Assembly: GCA_051875715.1 (NCBI GenBank)
Contig: JBJEHD010000032.1
Coordinates: 4,962 to 68,961, forward strand
Reading direction: 5' to 3'
Length of the DNA stretch: 64,000 nucleotides
DNA from: DYCT01 sp051875715
GTDB taxonomy: Bacteria > Bacteroidota > Bacteroidia > Bacteroidales > Bacteroidaceae
Part shown: positions 25,128 to 33,106 of the stretch, one piece after another
Layout: every line of letters starts with the position of its first letter
Numbering within the stretch: the stretch's first letter is position 1
Position numbers and translations under genes: made by a program
Notes under the pieces: model-generated
Databases searched by the model: none
Seen by the model: only the letters and a program-made list of their open reading frames with translations
What the model was told of the DNA's origin: nothing

Positions 25128-26381
25128 TCAGTCCCGGGTCTGCCCGTCTCCCCGGATAATCCACTTATAGGTGGTGAGTTCTTCCAGGCCCATCGGTCCG
25201 CGTGCATGCAGTTTCTGCGTGCTGATGCCAATCTCAGCCCCCAGGCCGAACTGGGCCCCGTCGGTGAAAGCGGTGGAGACGTTGACGTAGACGCAGGCGG
25301 CATCGACGCAGGCACAAAACGTCTGGGCATGGGCCTCATCGTCCGTGACGATGCACTCACTGTGTTTTGAGCCGTTCAGGCGGATGTGCGTCAGTGCCTC
25401 GTCCAGACTCCCCACGGTTTTGACGGCCATCCGATAGGACAGGAACTCCGTCCCGAAACTTGCCTCATCGGCTGGGCGGAGCAACGCATCGGGGTATCGC
25501 CCCTGCAGGGCATGCAAGGCCTCAGGATCGGCCTCCACCACCACACCCTTGCCTGCCATTGGCTCGCAAAGGGCGGGCAGATCGTTCAGTCGGCTACGGT
25601 GCACCAGCAGGCAGTCCAGGGCGTTGCACACGCTCACACGGCGCGTCTTGGCATTGCAGACGATGGCACTGCCCTTGTCCACATCGCCATACTCGTCAAA
25701 ATAAGTATGGCAGATGCCAGCCCCGGTTTCGATGACGGGTATCGTGGCCTGGCTGCGCACAAAGTTTATCAGCCTACTGCTGCCGCGGGGGATGAGCAGG
25801 TCCACGTATCCCTCGGCCCGGAGCAGTTGCGCTGTCAGTTCGCGGTCGGGCGGCAAGAGGGCTACCACATCCGCATCGACACCCTGCGCATCCAGCACCT
25901 GCCGAATCAGGCGCACGATGGCCTGGTTGGAGCAGTCGGCATCGCTGCCCCCCTTCAGCACACAAGCGTTGCCCGATTTGAAGCAGAGGGCGAACACATC
26001 GAAGCCCACGTTGGGACGTGCCTCATAGATGACACCTATCACCCCGAAGGGCACGCTCACGCGCGTCAGTTCCATGCCGTTGGGGCGCACCGTATGCCGG
26101 AGCACACGTCCCAGTGGCGAGGGCAGGCCAGCCACGGCACGCATATCTGCCGCGATGGTGCGCAGGCGTTCGGGGGTCAGCATCAAGCGGTCGTAGCGGG
26201 GGTCGGCAGGATCCATGCGTGCCAGGTCCTTGGCGTTCTCGGCCAGGATGTCGGAGGCATGCTGTTCGATGGCATCGGCCACGGCGCATAATACCCGGTT
26301 CTTCTGTTCGTCGGTCAGCAGGGCCAGCGCCCGGCTGGCCGTCTGCACCCGCGTCAGTATCTCTTGCAGGTTTTTGTCCAT
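25128..26381 (-). CDS. proA: Gamma-glutamyl phosphate reductase
   Basis: NADPH-dependent reduction of gamma-glutamyl phosphate to glutamate semialdehyde in proline synthesis (417 residues). It is of the aldehyde dehydrogenase fold, with VPFGVIGVIYEARPNVGFD, ACVLKGGSDADCSN, the catalytic cysteine in VCNALDCLLVH, and the C-terminal FGLGAEIGISTQKLHARGP. The ATG at 26381 starts MDKNLQEIL. An upstream in-frame extension would overlap proB. It follows proB by 17 bases and precedes argF' by 32. Confidence 0.96.
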   Translation of the reverse strand: MDKNLQEILTRVQTASRALALLTDEQKNRVLCAVADAIEQHASDILAENAKDLARMDPADPRYDRLMLTPERLRTIAADMRAVAGLPSPLGRVLRHTVRPNGMELTRVSVPFGVIGVIYEARPNVGFDVFALCFKSGNACVLKGGSDADCSNQAIVRLIRQVLDAQGVDADVVALLPPDRELTAQLLRAEGYVDLLIPRGSSRLINFVRSQATIPVIETGAGICHTYFDEYGDVDKGSAIVCNAKTRRVSVCNALDCLLVHRSRLNDLPALCEPMAGKGVVVEADPEALHALQGRYPDALLRPADEASFGTEFLSYRMAVKTVGSLDEALTHIRLNGSKHSECIVTDDEAHAQTFCACVDAACVYVNVSTAFTDGAQFGLGAEIGISTQKLHARGPMGLEELTTYKWIIRGDGQTRD

Positions 26382-26398
26382 ATCGGTTTTTTCTGTCC

Positions 26399-27484
26399 TT
26401 ATTCCAAGTATAGGTAATCGTAGTGCACCAAGGGACGCTGTCCGTGCCGCCCCATCAAGGAGCGTGCCTCGTCGGAATCGAAAGCCGCCTTGCCAACGCC
26501 CAGATAGGTTCCGTCCTCTTGCCAAAGGCGCACGATGTCGTCTTTCTCGAACGTACCCTCGATGCGCACCACGCCCACGGGCAGCAGGCTGGCCGTCTGT
26601 TCATGCAGCACGCGGGCGGCCTGCCGATTCAGGTAAATGCCCCCTTTGGCAAAGCCCTCCGAATGGGCTATCCATTTCTTCACGCTCGACGCGCTTTGGC
26701 AGGCCGGCACAAAATAGGTGCAGTCCGTCTGCGCAGGGCGTGCGAGCAAGTCGGTCAGGATGTCGGGACGTTTGCCGTTGGCGATGAACACGGCCACCCC
26801 CTCGTCGGCCACCTTGCAGGCGATGTGCATCTTCGTACGCATGCCGCCGCGTCCGAAACCCGACTTTTCGGTCTGCACGTAGGTCGAGAGGTCTTGTCCG
26901 GGCTCCACCCGGCGTATCAGCCGAGCGTCGGGGCTGGCCGGCGGTCCGTCGAAGACACCGTCGATGTTGCTCAAAACAATCAGCGCCTCCGCATCCATCA
27001 TCGTGGCAATCAGTCCGGAGAGTTCGTCGTTGTCGGTGAACATGAGTTCGCTGACGGACACAGTATCGTTTTCGTTGACAATGGGGATTACCCCGTTGTC
27101 GAGCATCACGCGCATGCAGTTCCGTTGGTTCAGGTAGTGGCGGCGTGTGCCGAAACTCTCCTTCGTGGTCAGCACCTGCCCCACGGCGATGCCATGTTCG
27201 CGGAAAAGTTCGTAGTAACGGTTGATGAGTTTGGCCTGGCCCACGGCAGAAAACAATTGCCGTTGGTCCACGCTGTCCAACCGTCTGTCCACTCGCAGTT
27301 CGCTCCGTCCGGAAGCCACCGCGCCCGACGACACCAACACCACCTCCACGCCGGCCTTGTGGAGCACGGCCACCTGGTCTGCCAGTGCCGACATGCGCGT
27401 CACGTCCAGCGTGCCGTCCGTCCGGGTCAGCACATTGCTGCCCACCTTGACGACCACCCGTTTATATACATAGGGCACCGGCAT
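26399..27484 (-). CDS. proB: Glutamate 5-kinase with PUA domain
   Basis: First step of proline synthesis, phosphorylating glutamate. The 361-residue protein has an amino acid kinase domain (VVVKVGSNVLT, VEVVLVSSGAVASGR, IPIVNENDTVS, GFGRGGMRTKMHIA) and a C-terminal PUA domain from about residue 275. The ATG at 27484 is one base after the DUF2007 stop, implying coupling. Feedback by proline is usual for this family. Confidence 0.95.
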   Translation of the reverse strand: MPVPYVYKRVVVKVGSNVLTRTDGTLDVTRMSALADQVAVLHKAGVEVVLVSSGAVASGRSELRVDRRLDSVDQRQLFSAVGQAKLINRYYELFREHGIAVGQVLTTKESFGTRRHYLNQRNCMRVMLDNGVIPIVNENDTVSVSELMFTDNDELSGLIATMMDAEALIVLSNIDGVFDGPPASPDARLIRRVEPGQDLSTYVQTEKSGFGRGGMRTKMHIACKVADEGVAVFIANGKRPDILTDLLARPAQTDCTYFVPACQSASSVKKWIAHSEGFAKGGIYLNRQAARVLHEQTASLLPVGVVRIEGTFEKDDIVRLWQEDGTYLGVGKAAFDSDEARSLMGRHGQRPLVHYDYLYLE

Positions 27485-27485
27485 C

Positions 27486-27725
27486 TTACTCGTTCTCCGT
27501 TTCGCGGTTCTCCAGCAGCTGGGCGGCAGTTTCGTAGGCGGCCGGCTCCACCAGCACGCGAACCACACCTCCCACTCCAGCATAGGGCGACACGAGGCTG
27601 CCCAGTGTCTCGTCCTTCAGCACAGCGGTCAAGCCGTTTGCCTCCAGCAGACCTTTCACGATTTCGGCTTCCCAAGGTGAGCCGCCGAACACTTCCACCC
27701 ATTTTTCTGTTTGCTTGTTTTCCAT
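27486..27725 (-). CDS. DUF2007-like small protein
   Basis: A 79-residue protein with the pattern of the DUF2007 'putative signal transducing protein' family: VEVFGGSPWEAEIVKGLLEA, a central VSPYAGVGGVVRVLV, and a C-terminal helix. It has no catalytic motif. It lies 30 bases after proC and one base before proB, inside the arg/pro operon. A small ligand-binding or regulatory role in this pathway is possible but is inference from position alone. Confidence 0.75.
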   Translation of the reverse strand: MENKQTEKWVEVFGGSPWEAEIVKGLLEANGLTAVLKDETLGSLVSPYAGVGGVVRVLVEPAAYETAAQLLENRETENE

Positions 27726-27755
27726 CTTTTCCTCCGTTTCTAAAGAGTTATTTTT

Positions 27756-28538
27756 TTAGCGGCTGGCCTTCATGGCCCGGACCACAGCTGAGGCAAAGCC
27801 TGCGTGTTCCAGTTCGTTCAGTCCGCGTATGGTCAGTCCGCCGGGCGTGGTCACTTTGTCAATCTCCACGGCGGGGTGTGTCTGCCCCTGTAGCAATAGT
27901 TCGGCCGCCCCCTTCATGGCCTGCGCCGTCATCAGCATGGCCTCTTGCGGGCGGAGTCCCATCTCGACGCCTGCCTGCATCGCCGCCTGCACGTATTTCA
28001 GCGCATAGGCGATGCCGCACGAAGCAAGGGCCGTGGCGGCTCCCATCTGGTTTTCCTCCACCAGTGCAGTACGCCCCATCCGGCCGAACCAGTCGGCCAT
28101 GCGACGTTGTTCGTCGGCCGAAGCCCCGTCGGCGGCTATCAGGGTCATGCTTTCTCCCTCGGCAATGGCCGTGTTCGGGATGATACGAAACCGTGTCGCA
28201 GCCTTCGTCCATTGGCGCAACTGAGCAAACGACACCCCTGCCGCCACCGACACGAGCGTCTGCTCCGCACGCAGGTCCAGTTCGGCCAACACCGACTCCA
28301 CCAGCCAGGGTTTCACGGCCAGCACCACCACGTCGGCCTCTACAACGGCCTCCCGATTGTCGGTGCCGACCTGCAGGCCGGGGCAAAGGTCCTTCAACCG
28401 TTGCAGTTTAGGCATCGAAGGGTTCGTCACCCAGATGTTCCCTGCCGCCACCCGTCCGCTCCGGGCCAGTCCCAGCGCGATGGCGCCTCCCATGCTGCCT
28501 GCTCCAATGATGGCCACTTTCGTATTCGTTTCTTCCAT
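27756..28538 (-). CDS. proC: Pyrroline-5-carboxylate reductase
   Basis: Last step of proline synthesis, reducing pyrroline-5-carboxylate with NAD(P)H. The 260-residue protein opens with the Rossmann motif VAIIGAGSMGGAIALGL. It has VVVLAVKPWLVESVL, IIPNTAIAEGESMTLI and the C-terminal signature HPAVEIDKVTTPGGLTIRGL. It lies between argD and the DUF2007 gene in the arg/pro operon. Confidence 0.96.
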   Translation of the reverse strand: MEETNTKVAIIGAGSMGGAIALGLARSGRVAAGNIWVTNPSMPKLQRLKDLCPGLQVGTDNREAVVEADVVVLAVKPWLVESVLAELDLRAEQTLVSVAAGVSFAQLRQWTKAATRFRIIPNTAIAEGESMTLIAADGASADEQRRMADWFGRMGRTALVEENQMGAATALASCGIAYALKYVQAAMQAGVEMGLRPQEAMLMTAQAMKGAAELLLQGQTHPAVEIDKVTTPGGLTIRGLNELEHAGFASAVVRAMKASR

Positions 28539-28582
28539 AGCGATGCGTTTTTCCTATTCTCTATAATATGGTAACATCCGGC

Positions 28583-29707
28583 CTACCCCAAAAGTTTGCG
28601 CAAGCGGGCGACAAAGTCGTCAGCCTCTTCCATCGAAAGACAAAGCGGCGGCAGCAAACGGACAACGTTCGTTCCACTACCACCGGTGAAGACGTGCTGT
28701 TCAGCAATCAGGCGGCGACGCAGCGGGCCGGCCGGTTGCTCCATCTCGAGGCCAATCATCAGACCACGGCCGCGCACTTCGCGCACACCGGGCAAGCCGG
28801 CCAACTCCCGCATCAGGTAGTCGCCCACGCGGGTCGCGTTGGCTATCAGGTTCTCCTGTTCGATGACGTCGAGCACGGCCAGGGCAGCAGCACATCCCAA
28901 GTGGTTTCCTCCGAAGGTCGTCCCCAATTGTCCGTGCTGGGGACAGAACATCGGACTGATGAGTACGGCAGCCATGGGATAACCGTTGGCGATGCCCTTG
29001 GCCACTGTGATGAGATCCGGCCGAACATCGGCATACTGGTGGGCGAAGAAACGTCCGCTGCGGCCATAGCCCGACTGAATCTCGTCGAGGATGAGCACCG
29101 TCCCGGTCTGGTTGCACAAACGTCGCAGGCCCTGCAGAAATTCCGCTTCCGGCACCCGGATACCTCCCACGCCCTGTATGCCTTCCACCACCACGGCGCA
29201 CACGTCGCCCTTGGACAGTTCGGCCTCGGCGGCAGCCAGGTCGTTCAGCGGCAGATGGGTCACATGTCTGTTCGCATTGATGGGAGCAATGATTTTCAGA
29301 TTGTCCGTCGCCTCCACCGCCAGCGAGGTCCGACCGTGAAATGCCTTTTCGAAGGCTACCACACGCGTCCGTCCGTTGTGGAAGGAGGCCAGTTTCAAAG
29401 CATTCTCGTTGGCTTCGGCCCCAGAGTTGACCAGGAAGAGGGCATAGTCGTCGTAGCCCGAGGCACGCCCGATTCGTTGCGCCAGTTGCTGTTGCAGGCG
29501 GTTCACCACCGAGTTGGAGTAGAAGCCCAGCGTGGATGCCTGTCGCGACAAGGCTTCCACGTAGTGCGGATGTGCATGTCCGATGGAGATGACGGCATGG
29601 CCACCGTAGAGGTCGAGATATTCCGTCCCCTGGTCGTCCCATACACGGCATCCCCGGCCACGCACGATATTCACATCGAACAAAGGATATACGTCGAATA
29701 AATTCAT
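28583..29707 (-). CDS. argD: N-acyl (succinyl/acetyl) ornithine aminotransferase
   Basis: PLP enzyme that transaminates N-acyl-glutamate semialdehyde to N-acyl-ornithine (374 residues). Motifs are FLVNSGAEANENALKLA, FEKAFHGRTSLAVEAT, LILDEIQSGYGRSG and the PLP lysine in TVAKGIANGYPM, followed by GTTFGGNHLGCAAAL. Given the succinyl-type ArgF' in the same operon, the natural substrate is likely the N-succinyl compound. Confidence 0.94.
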   Translation of the reverse strand: MNLFDVYPLFDVNIVRGRGCRVWDDQGTEYLDLYGGHAVISIGHAHPHYVEALSRQASTLGFYSNSVVNRLQQQLAQRIGRASGYDDYALFLVNSGAEANENALKLASFHNGRTRVVAFEKAFHGRTSLAVEATDNLKIIAPINANRHVTHLPLNDLAAAEAELSKGDVCAVVVEGIQGVGGIRVPEAEFLQGLRRLCNQTGTVLILDEIQSGYGRSGRFFAHQYADVRPDLITVAKGIANGYPMAAVLISPMFCPQHGQLGTTFGGNHLGCAAALAVLDVIEQENLIANATRVGDYLMRELAGLPGVREVRGRGLMIGLEMEQPAGPLRRRLIAEQHVFTGGSGTNVVRLLPPLCLSMEEADDFVARLRKLLG

Positions 29708-29747
29708 CGTCAGTTGTTTGCTATTTCTGTGGAGAAGGCAGAGCCGA

Positions 29748-30716
29748 TCAGAACGCGCTGGGTTTGAGGCGCAGCCCGGTGGTCTCCTCCAGGTTAAACA
29801 ATAAGTTCATGTTGTGCACGGCTTGTCCGCTCGCACCCTTCAGCAGGTTGTCGATGCACGACACCACCAGCAGTTTGTCGCCGTGCTTTTCCAGATGGAG
29901 CAGGCACTTGTTCGTGTTGACCACCTGTTTCAGGTCGATGTTTTCGTCCACCACGTGCACGAACGAATCCTCGGCATAGTATTCCTCGTAGATGCGCTTG
30001 AGCTCGTCGATGGCCACGCGGCTCTTCACCACCAGCGTGGCGAAGATGCCTCTGGGGAAGTCGCCGCGGTACGGGATGAACTCGATTTCCGAGTCGAAAC
30101 TCTGCTGCAACTGGCGAAGGCTCTGCTTGATTTCGGGCACGTGCTGGTGAGCAAAGGGCTTGTAGATGCTCAGGTTGTTGTTTCGCCAGGAAAAGTGGCT
30201 GGTGGCACCGGGCTTGACACCCGCACCCGTGCTGCCCGTGATGGCATTGACCCACACGTCGTCGGTCAGCATCAGTTGTTTGGCCAGCGGCAACAAGCCC
30301 AACTGGATACACGTGGCGAAGCAGCCGGGATTGGCCACATGGCGTGCATGGCAGATGGCCCTGCGGTTCAGTTCGGGCAGGCCGTAGACGAAATCGTGGT
30401 CGTCGCTCTTCATCCGATAGTCCATGGAGAGGTCCACGATTCTCAAATCCTCGGGCACCAGGTGGCTTTCCATGAAACGGCGCGTATCGCCATGGGCCGT
30501 ACAGCAGAACAGCACATCGATGTCGTTCAGCGGCAGCGTATCGGTAAACGTCAGGTCGCACTCACCGAATAGGCCCTCATGGACAGCCGTCACGCGGTCG
30601 CCCGCATGGCTTTGGCTATGGACGAACACAATTTCCACGTCCGGATGGTTGATCAGCAACCGAACCAGTTCGCCAGCCGTATAGCCGGCACCGCCTATGA
30701 TTCCTACCTTGATCAT
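29748..30716 (-). CDS. argC: N-acyl-gamma-glutamyl-phosphate reductase
   Basis: Reduces N-acyl-glutamyl phosphate to the semialdehyde (322 residues). It has GIIGGAGYTAGELVRLLI at the N-terminus, the active-site cysteine in NPGCFATCIQLGLLPL, and GSTGAGVKPGATSHFSWR. Its start overlaps the argG stop by ATGA. The usual argB kinase is not in this window and must lie elsewhere. Confidence 0.95.
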   Translation of the reverse strand: MIKVGIIGGAGYTAGELVRLLINHPDVEIVFVHSQSHAGDRVTAVHEGLFGECDLTFTDTLPLNDIDVLFCCTAHGDTRRFMESHLVPEDLRIVDLSMDYRMKSDDHDFVYGLPELNRRAICHARHVANPGCFATCIQLGLLPLAKQLMLTDDVWVNAITGSTGAGVKPGATSHFSWRNNNLSIYKPFAHQHVPEIKQSLRQLQQSFDSEIEFIPYRGDFPRGIFATLVVKSRVAIDELKRIYEEYYAEDSFVHVVDENIDLKQVVNTNKCLLHLEKHGDKLLVVSCIDNLLKGASGQAVHNMNLLFNLEETTGLRLKPSAF

Positions 30717-31927
30717 GGCATGGTCTCCTCTTCTTTATGGCAAGCGTAGTAGGCCCGCAGCGGCGTGGACAGCACCTTGATGAAGCCCTTGGCCTCTTCG
30801 GAAGTCCATCCCTTCTGCATCTCGCCGTACTCGCCCAGTTTGTTTTTCACCAAGTCGCATTCCGACTCCACGCCTACCGTGGCGAACGACAACGGTCTCA
30901 GTTCGAGGATGGCCGTTCCCGTCACGTTCCGCTGGCTCTCGGTCAGCATGGCCTCAATGTCGCGCATCACGGGTTCGAGGTATTGGCTCTCGTGCAAGAA
31001 CATGCCGTACCAGTTGGCCACCTGGTCTTTCCAGTACTGTTGCCATTTGCTCAGGGTATATTTCTCCAGGAACCGGTGCGCCCCGATGATGAGCATCGGA
31101 GCGGCTGCCTCAAAGCCTACACGCCCTTTGATGCCCACGATGGTGTCGCCCACGTGCATGTCTCGTCCGATGCCGTAGGCCGACCCTATCTCCTCCACAC
31201 GTTGGATGGCCCGGATGGGGTCGTCGAAGGTCTCGTCGTTCACGCCGCGCAGTTCTCCTTTCTCGAAACGCAGGCGCAGGCGTTCACTTCCCGTGCGAGT
31301 CACCTGTTTCAGATAGGCGCTTTCGGGCAGTCCCTGCGCCGAATCCAAAATCTCGCCGCCGCAGATTGAGGTGCCCCACAAGCCCACGTTGTACGAGTAT
31401 TTCATCTTGGCGAAGTCCGCCTCAAAGCCGTGGCTGTTCAGATAGTCAATCTCCTCCTGCCGGCTGAGCGCCATGTCGCGCGTCAGCGTGATGATTTCCA
31501 CGCCCGGAGCCATCACCAGAAAGGTCATGTCGAACCGCACCTGGTCGTTTCCTGCCCCGGTCGAACCATGGGCGATGGCATGCGCTCCAATCTCGCGAGC
31601 ATATCGGGCGATGGCCAACGCCTGGAAAATCCGCTCCGAGCTGACCGAAATGGGGTATGTGCCGCCGCGCAGCACATTGCCGTAGACCATATACTTCAGG
31701 CTTTTCTCGTAGTATTCGCGCGTCACGTCCAACGTCGCATACTGTTTTGCGCCCAAGCGGTAGGCATTCTCTTCATTTTGCCGCAGCTGTTCCGGGCTGA
31801 AGCCGCCCGTGTTGGCGCAGGCCGCGTATACTTCGTAACCTTTTTCCTTGGCCAGATACATCACCGTGAACGAGGTGTCCAGCCCACCGCTGAACGCCAC
31901 CACCACTTTCTTCTTTTCCTCTTCCAT
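30713..31927 (-). CDS. argG: Argininosuccinate synthase
   Basis: Joins citrulline and aspartate with ATP (404 residues). The PP-loop motif is AFSGGLDTSFTVMYLAKEKG. AIAHGSTGAGNDQVRFD and the C-terminal YACHKEEE region are also visible. It follows the GNAT gene by 16 bases and overlaps argC by 4. Argininosuccinate lyase (argH) is not in the window. Confidence 0.94.
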   Translation of the reverse strand: MEEEKKKVVVAFSGGLDTSFTVMYLAKEKGYEVYAACANTGGFSPEQLRQNEENAYRLGAKQYATLDVTREYYEKSLKYMVYGNVLRGGTYPISVSSERIFQALAIARYAREIGAHAIAHGSTGAGNDQVRFDMTFLVMAPGVEIITLTRDMALSRQEEIDYLNSHGFEADFAKMKYSYNVGLWGTSICGGEILDSAQGLPESAYLKQVTRTGSERLRLRFEKGELRGVNDETFDDPIRAIQRVEEIGSAYGIGRDMHVGDTIVGIKGRVGFEAAAPMLIIGAHRFLEKYTLSKWQQYWKDQVANWYGMFLHESQYLEPVMRDIEAMLTESQRNVTGTAILELRPLSFATVGVESECDLVKNKLGEYGEMQKGWTSEEAKGFIKVLSTPLRAYYACHKEEETMP

Positions 31928-31943
31928 AATCTTCTATCTCTTT

Positions 31944-32501
31944 TTATTGTTTTTCTTGCCGCTCGGGATCGTAGAGCATGGCCGTACAGATGCAGTACCG
32001 GCGTCCGGTCCGCATCAGCACGTCGTGGTTGACGCATCCTTCGCATCCTTTCCAGAACGCCTCGTCGTCGGTCAGTTGGGCAAAGGTGACGGGCACGTAG
32101 CCCAACTCCGTGTTGATGCGCATCACGGCCGCCCCGCTGGTCAGTCCGAACAGTTTGGCGTGCGGCCACCGCAGGCGCGACAGGCTGAAAGCCGCCTGCT
32201 TGATGCGTTTGGCCAACCCCTGTCCGCGGAATTTCTCCACCACAATCAATCCCGAGTTGGCCACATATTGTTTGTTTCCCCAGCTTTCGATGTAGCAGAA
32301 GCCGGCGAACTCCTCTCCCTGCAGGGCGATGATGGCCTTTCCCTCCTTCATCTTCTGCGCCACGTAGTCGTGCGTTCGCTTGGCGATGCCCGTGCCACGC
32401 ACCTTGGCCGCCTCCGTGATGGTATGCAGGATGGTATCGACGTAGACCTCGTGCGAGGCGTCGGCCACCATCACGTCTATTTCCCGTTCTTCGTTGTTCA
32501 T
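31944..32501 (-). CDS. GNAT family N-acyltransferase in the arginine operon
   Basis: A 185-residue protein with a GNAT fold: the acetyl-CoA or acyl-CoA binding loop is VVEKFRGQGLAKRIKQAAF, preceded by IIALQGEEFAGFCYIESW. The C-terminus carries a Cys-rich stretch, KGCEGCVNHDVLMR. It overlaps argR by ATGA and precedes argG. No argA or argJ is seen. Because the pathway needs an enzyme to acylate glutamate, this is a candidate glutamate N-succinyl or N-acetyltransferase. That function is inferred from position and family, not shown. Confidence 0.8.
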   Translation of the reverse strand: MNNEEREIDVMVADASHEVYVDTILHTITEAAKVRGTGIAKRTHDYVAQKMKEGKAIIALQGEEFAGFCYIESWGNKQYVANSGLIVVEKFRGQGLAKRIKQAAFSLSRLRWPHAKLFGLTSGAAVMRINTELGYVPVTFAQLTDDEAFWKGCEGCVNHDVLMRTGRRYCICTAMLYDPERQEKQ

Positions 32502-32989
32502 CTGTCCGTTTCTTTTGTCAGGTTGGGTATGATTCCGGCCAGTGCCCGCTTGACGCCCGTCTTCGAGGCTCCTTCGCGCAAAGCCAGCAGGATGGTGTCG
32601 TCGCCCGCGATAGTGCCAATCACTTCGTGTACGGCCAGCATGTCGATGTCGTAGGCCAGGCTGCTGGCGTATCCCGGCCGTGTCTTGATGACGGCCAGGT
32701 TTCCGGAAAACTCGATGGACACGAATCCGTTCTGCCGCATCATCTCGGTGGCACTCAACGGTTCGGTCATGCGTTTGTACATCGTGTTGTTAGGCAGCAC
32801 GTAGACGTAGTTGCCGTTCATGCTGGCCGCTTTGGCCACCTTCAGTTGCTTCAAGTCGCGCGAGAGGGTGGCCTGCGTCAGCGTGAACCCTTCGGCCGCC
32901 AGTTCGCGCAACAGTTCGTCCTGGCTGCCCAGTTCCTTGCTCGAAATAATCATCTTGATGGCATCCAGCCGGTTGCTCTTCTTTTTCAT
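32498..32989 (-). CDS. argR: Arginine repressor
   Basis: Arginine-responsive repressor (163 residues). An N-terminal winged helix (LLRELAAEGFTLTQATLSRD) is followed by a C-terminal oligomerisation and arginine-binding domain (VHEVIGTIAGDDTILLALRE). It is the first gene of the ten-gene arg/pro operon, so it probably controls itself and all downstream genes. An ARG-box-like site lies just upstream (32995-33010). Confidence 0.93.
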   Translation of the reverse strand: MKKKSNRLDAIKMIISSKELGSQDELLRELAAEGFTLTQATLSRDLKQLKVAKAASMNGNYVYVLPNNTMYKRMTEPLSATEMMRQNGFVSIEFSGNLAVIKTRPGYASSLAYDIDMLAVHEVIGTIAGDDTILLALREGASKTGVKRALAGIIPNLTKETDR

Positions 32990-32994
32990 ACCCT

Positions 32995-33010
32995 TGCATA
33001 ATTATTCTTA
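32995..33010 (-). promoter_or_regulatory. ARG-box-like operator before argR
   Basis: The minus strand reads TAAGAATAATTATGCA. Its AGAATAATTATGCA core matches 12 of 14 positions of a typical ARG box TGAATAATTATTCA. It lies between the -7 element (33021-33028) and the argR ATG at 32989, where bound ArgR would block transcription. Two further TGCA-flanked AT-rich stretches lie at 33059-33084. Confidence 0.55.
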
Positions 33011-33020
33011 ATTCTGCGTG

Positions 33021-33028
33021 CAAATATA
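33021..33028 (-). promoter_or_regulatory. Candidate -7 element of the arg/pro operon
   Basis: TATATTTG on the minus strand, an exact TAnnTTTG, 31 bases upstream of the argR ATG and directly next to the ARG-box-like site. Confidence 0.6.
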
Positions 33029-33106
33029 CGGCTATTTTGGACATATCCATCCCGGATATGCAGAAATTTATGCACATTTATGCAAAGAAGTCCTATTGTC
33101 TGTACG

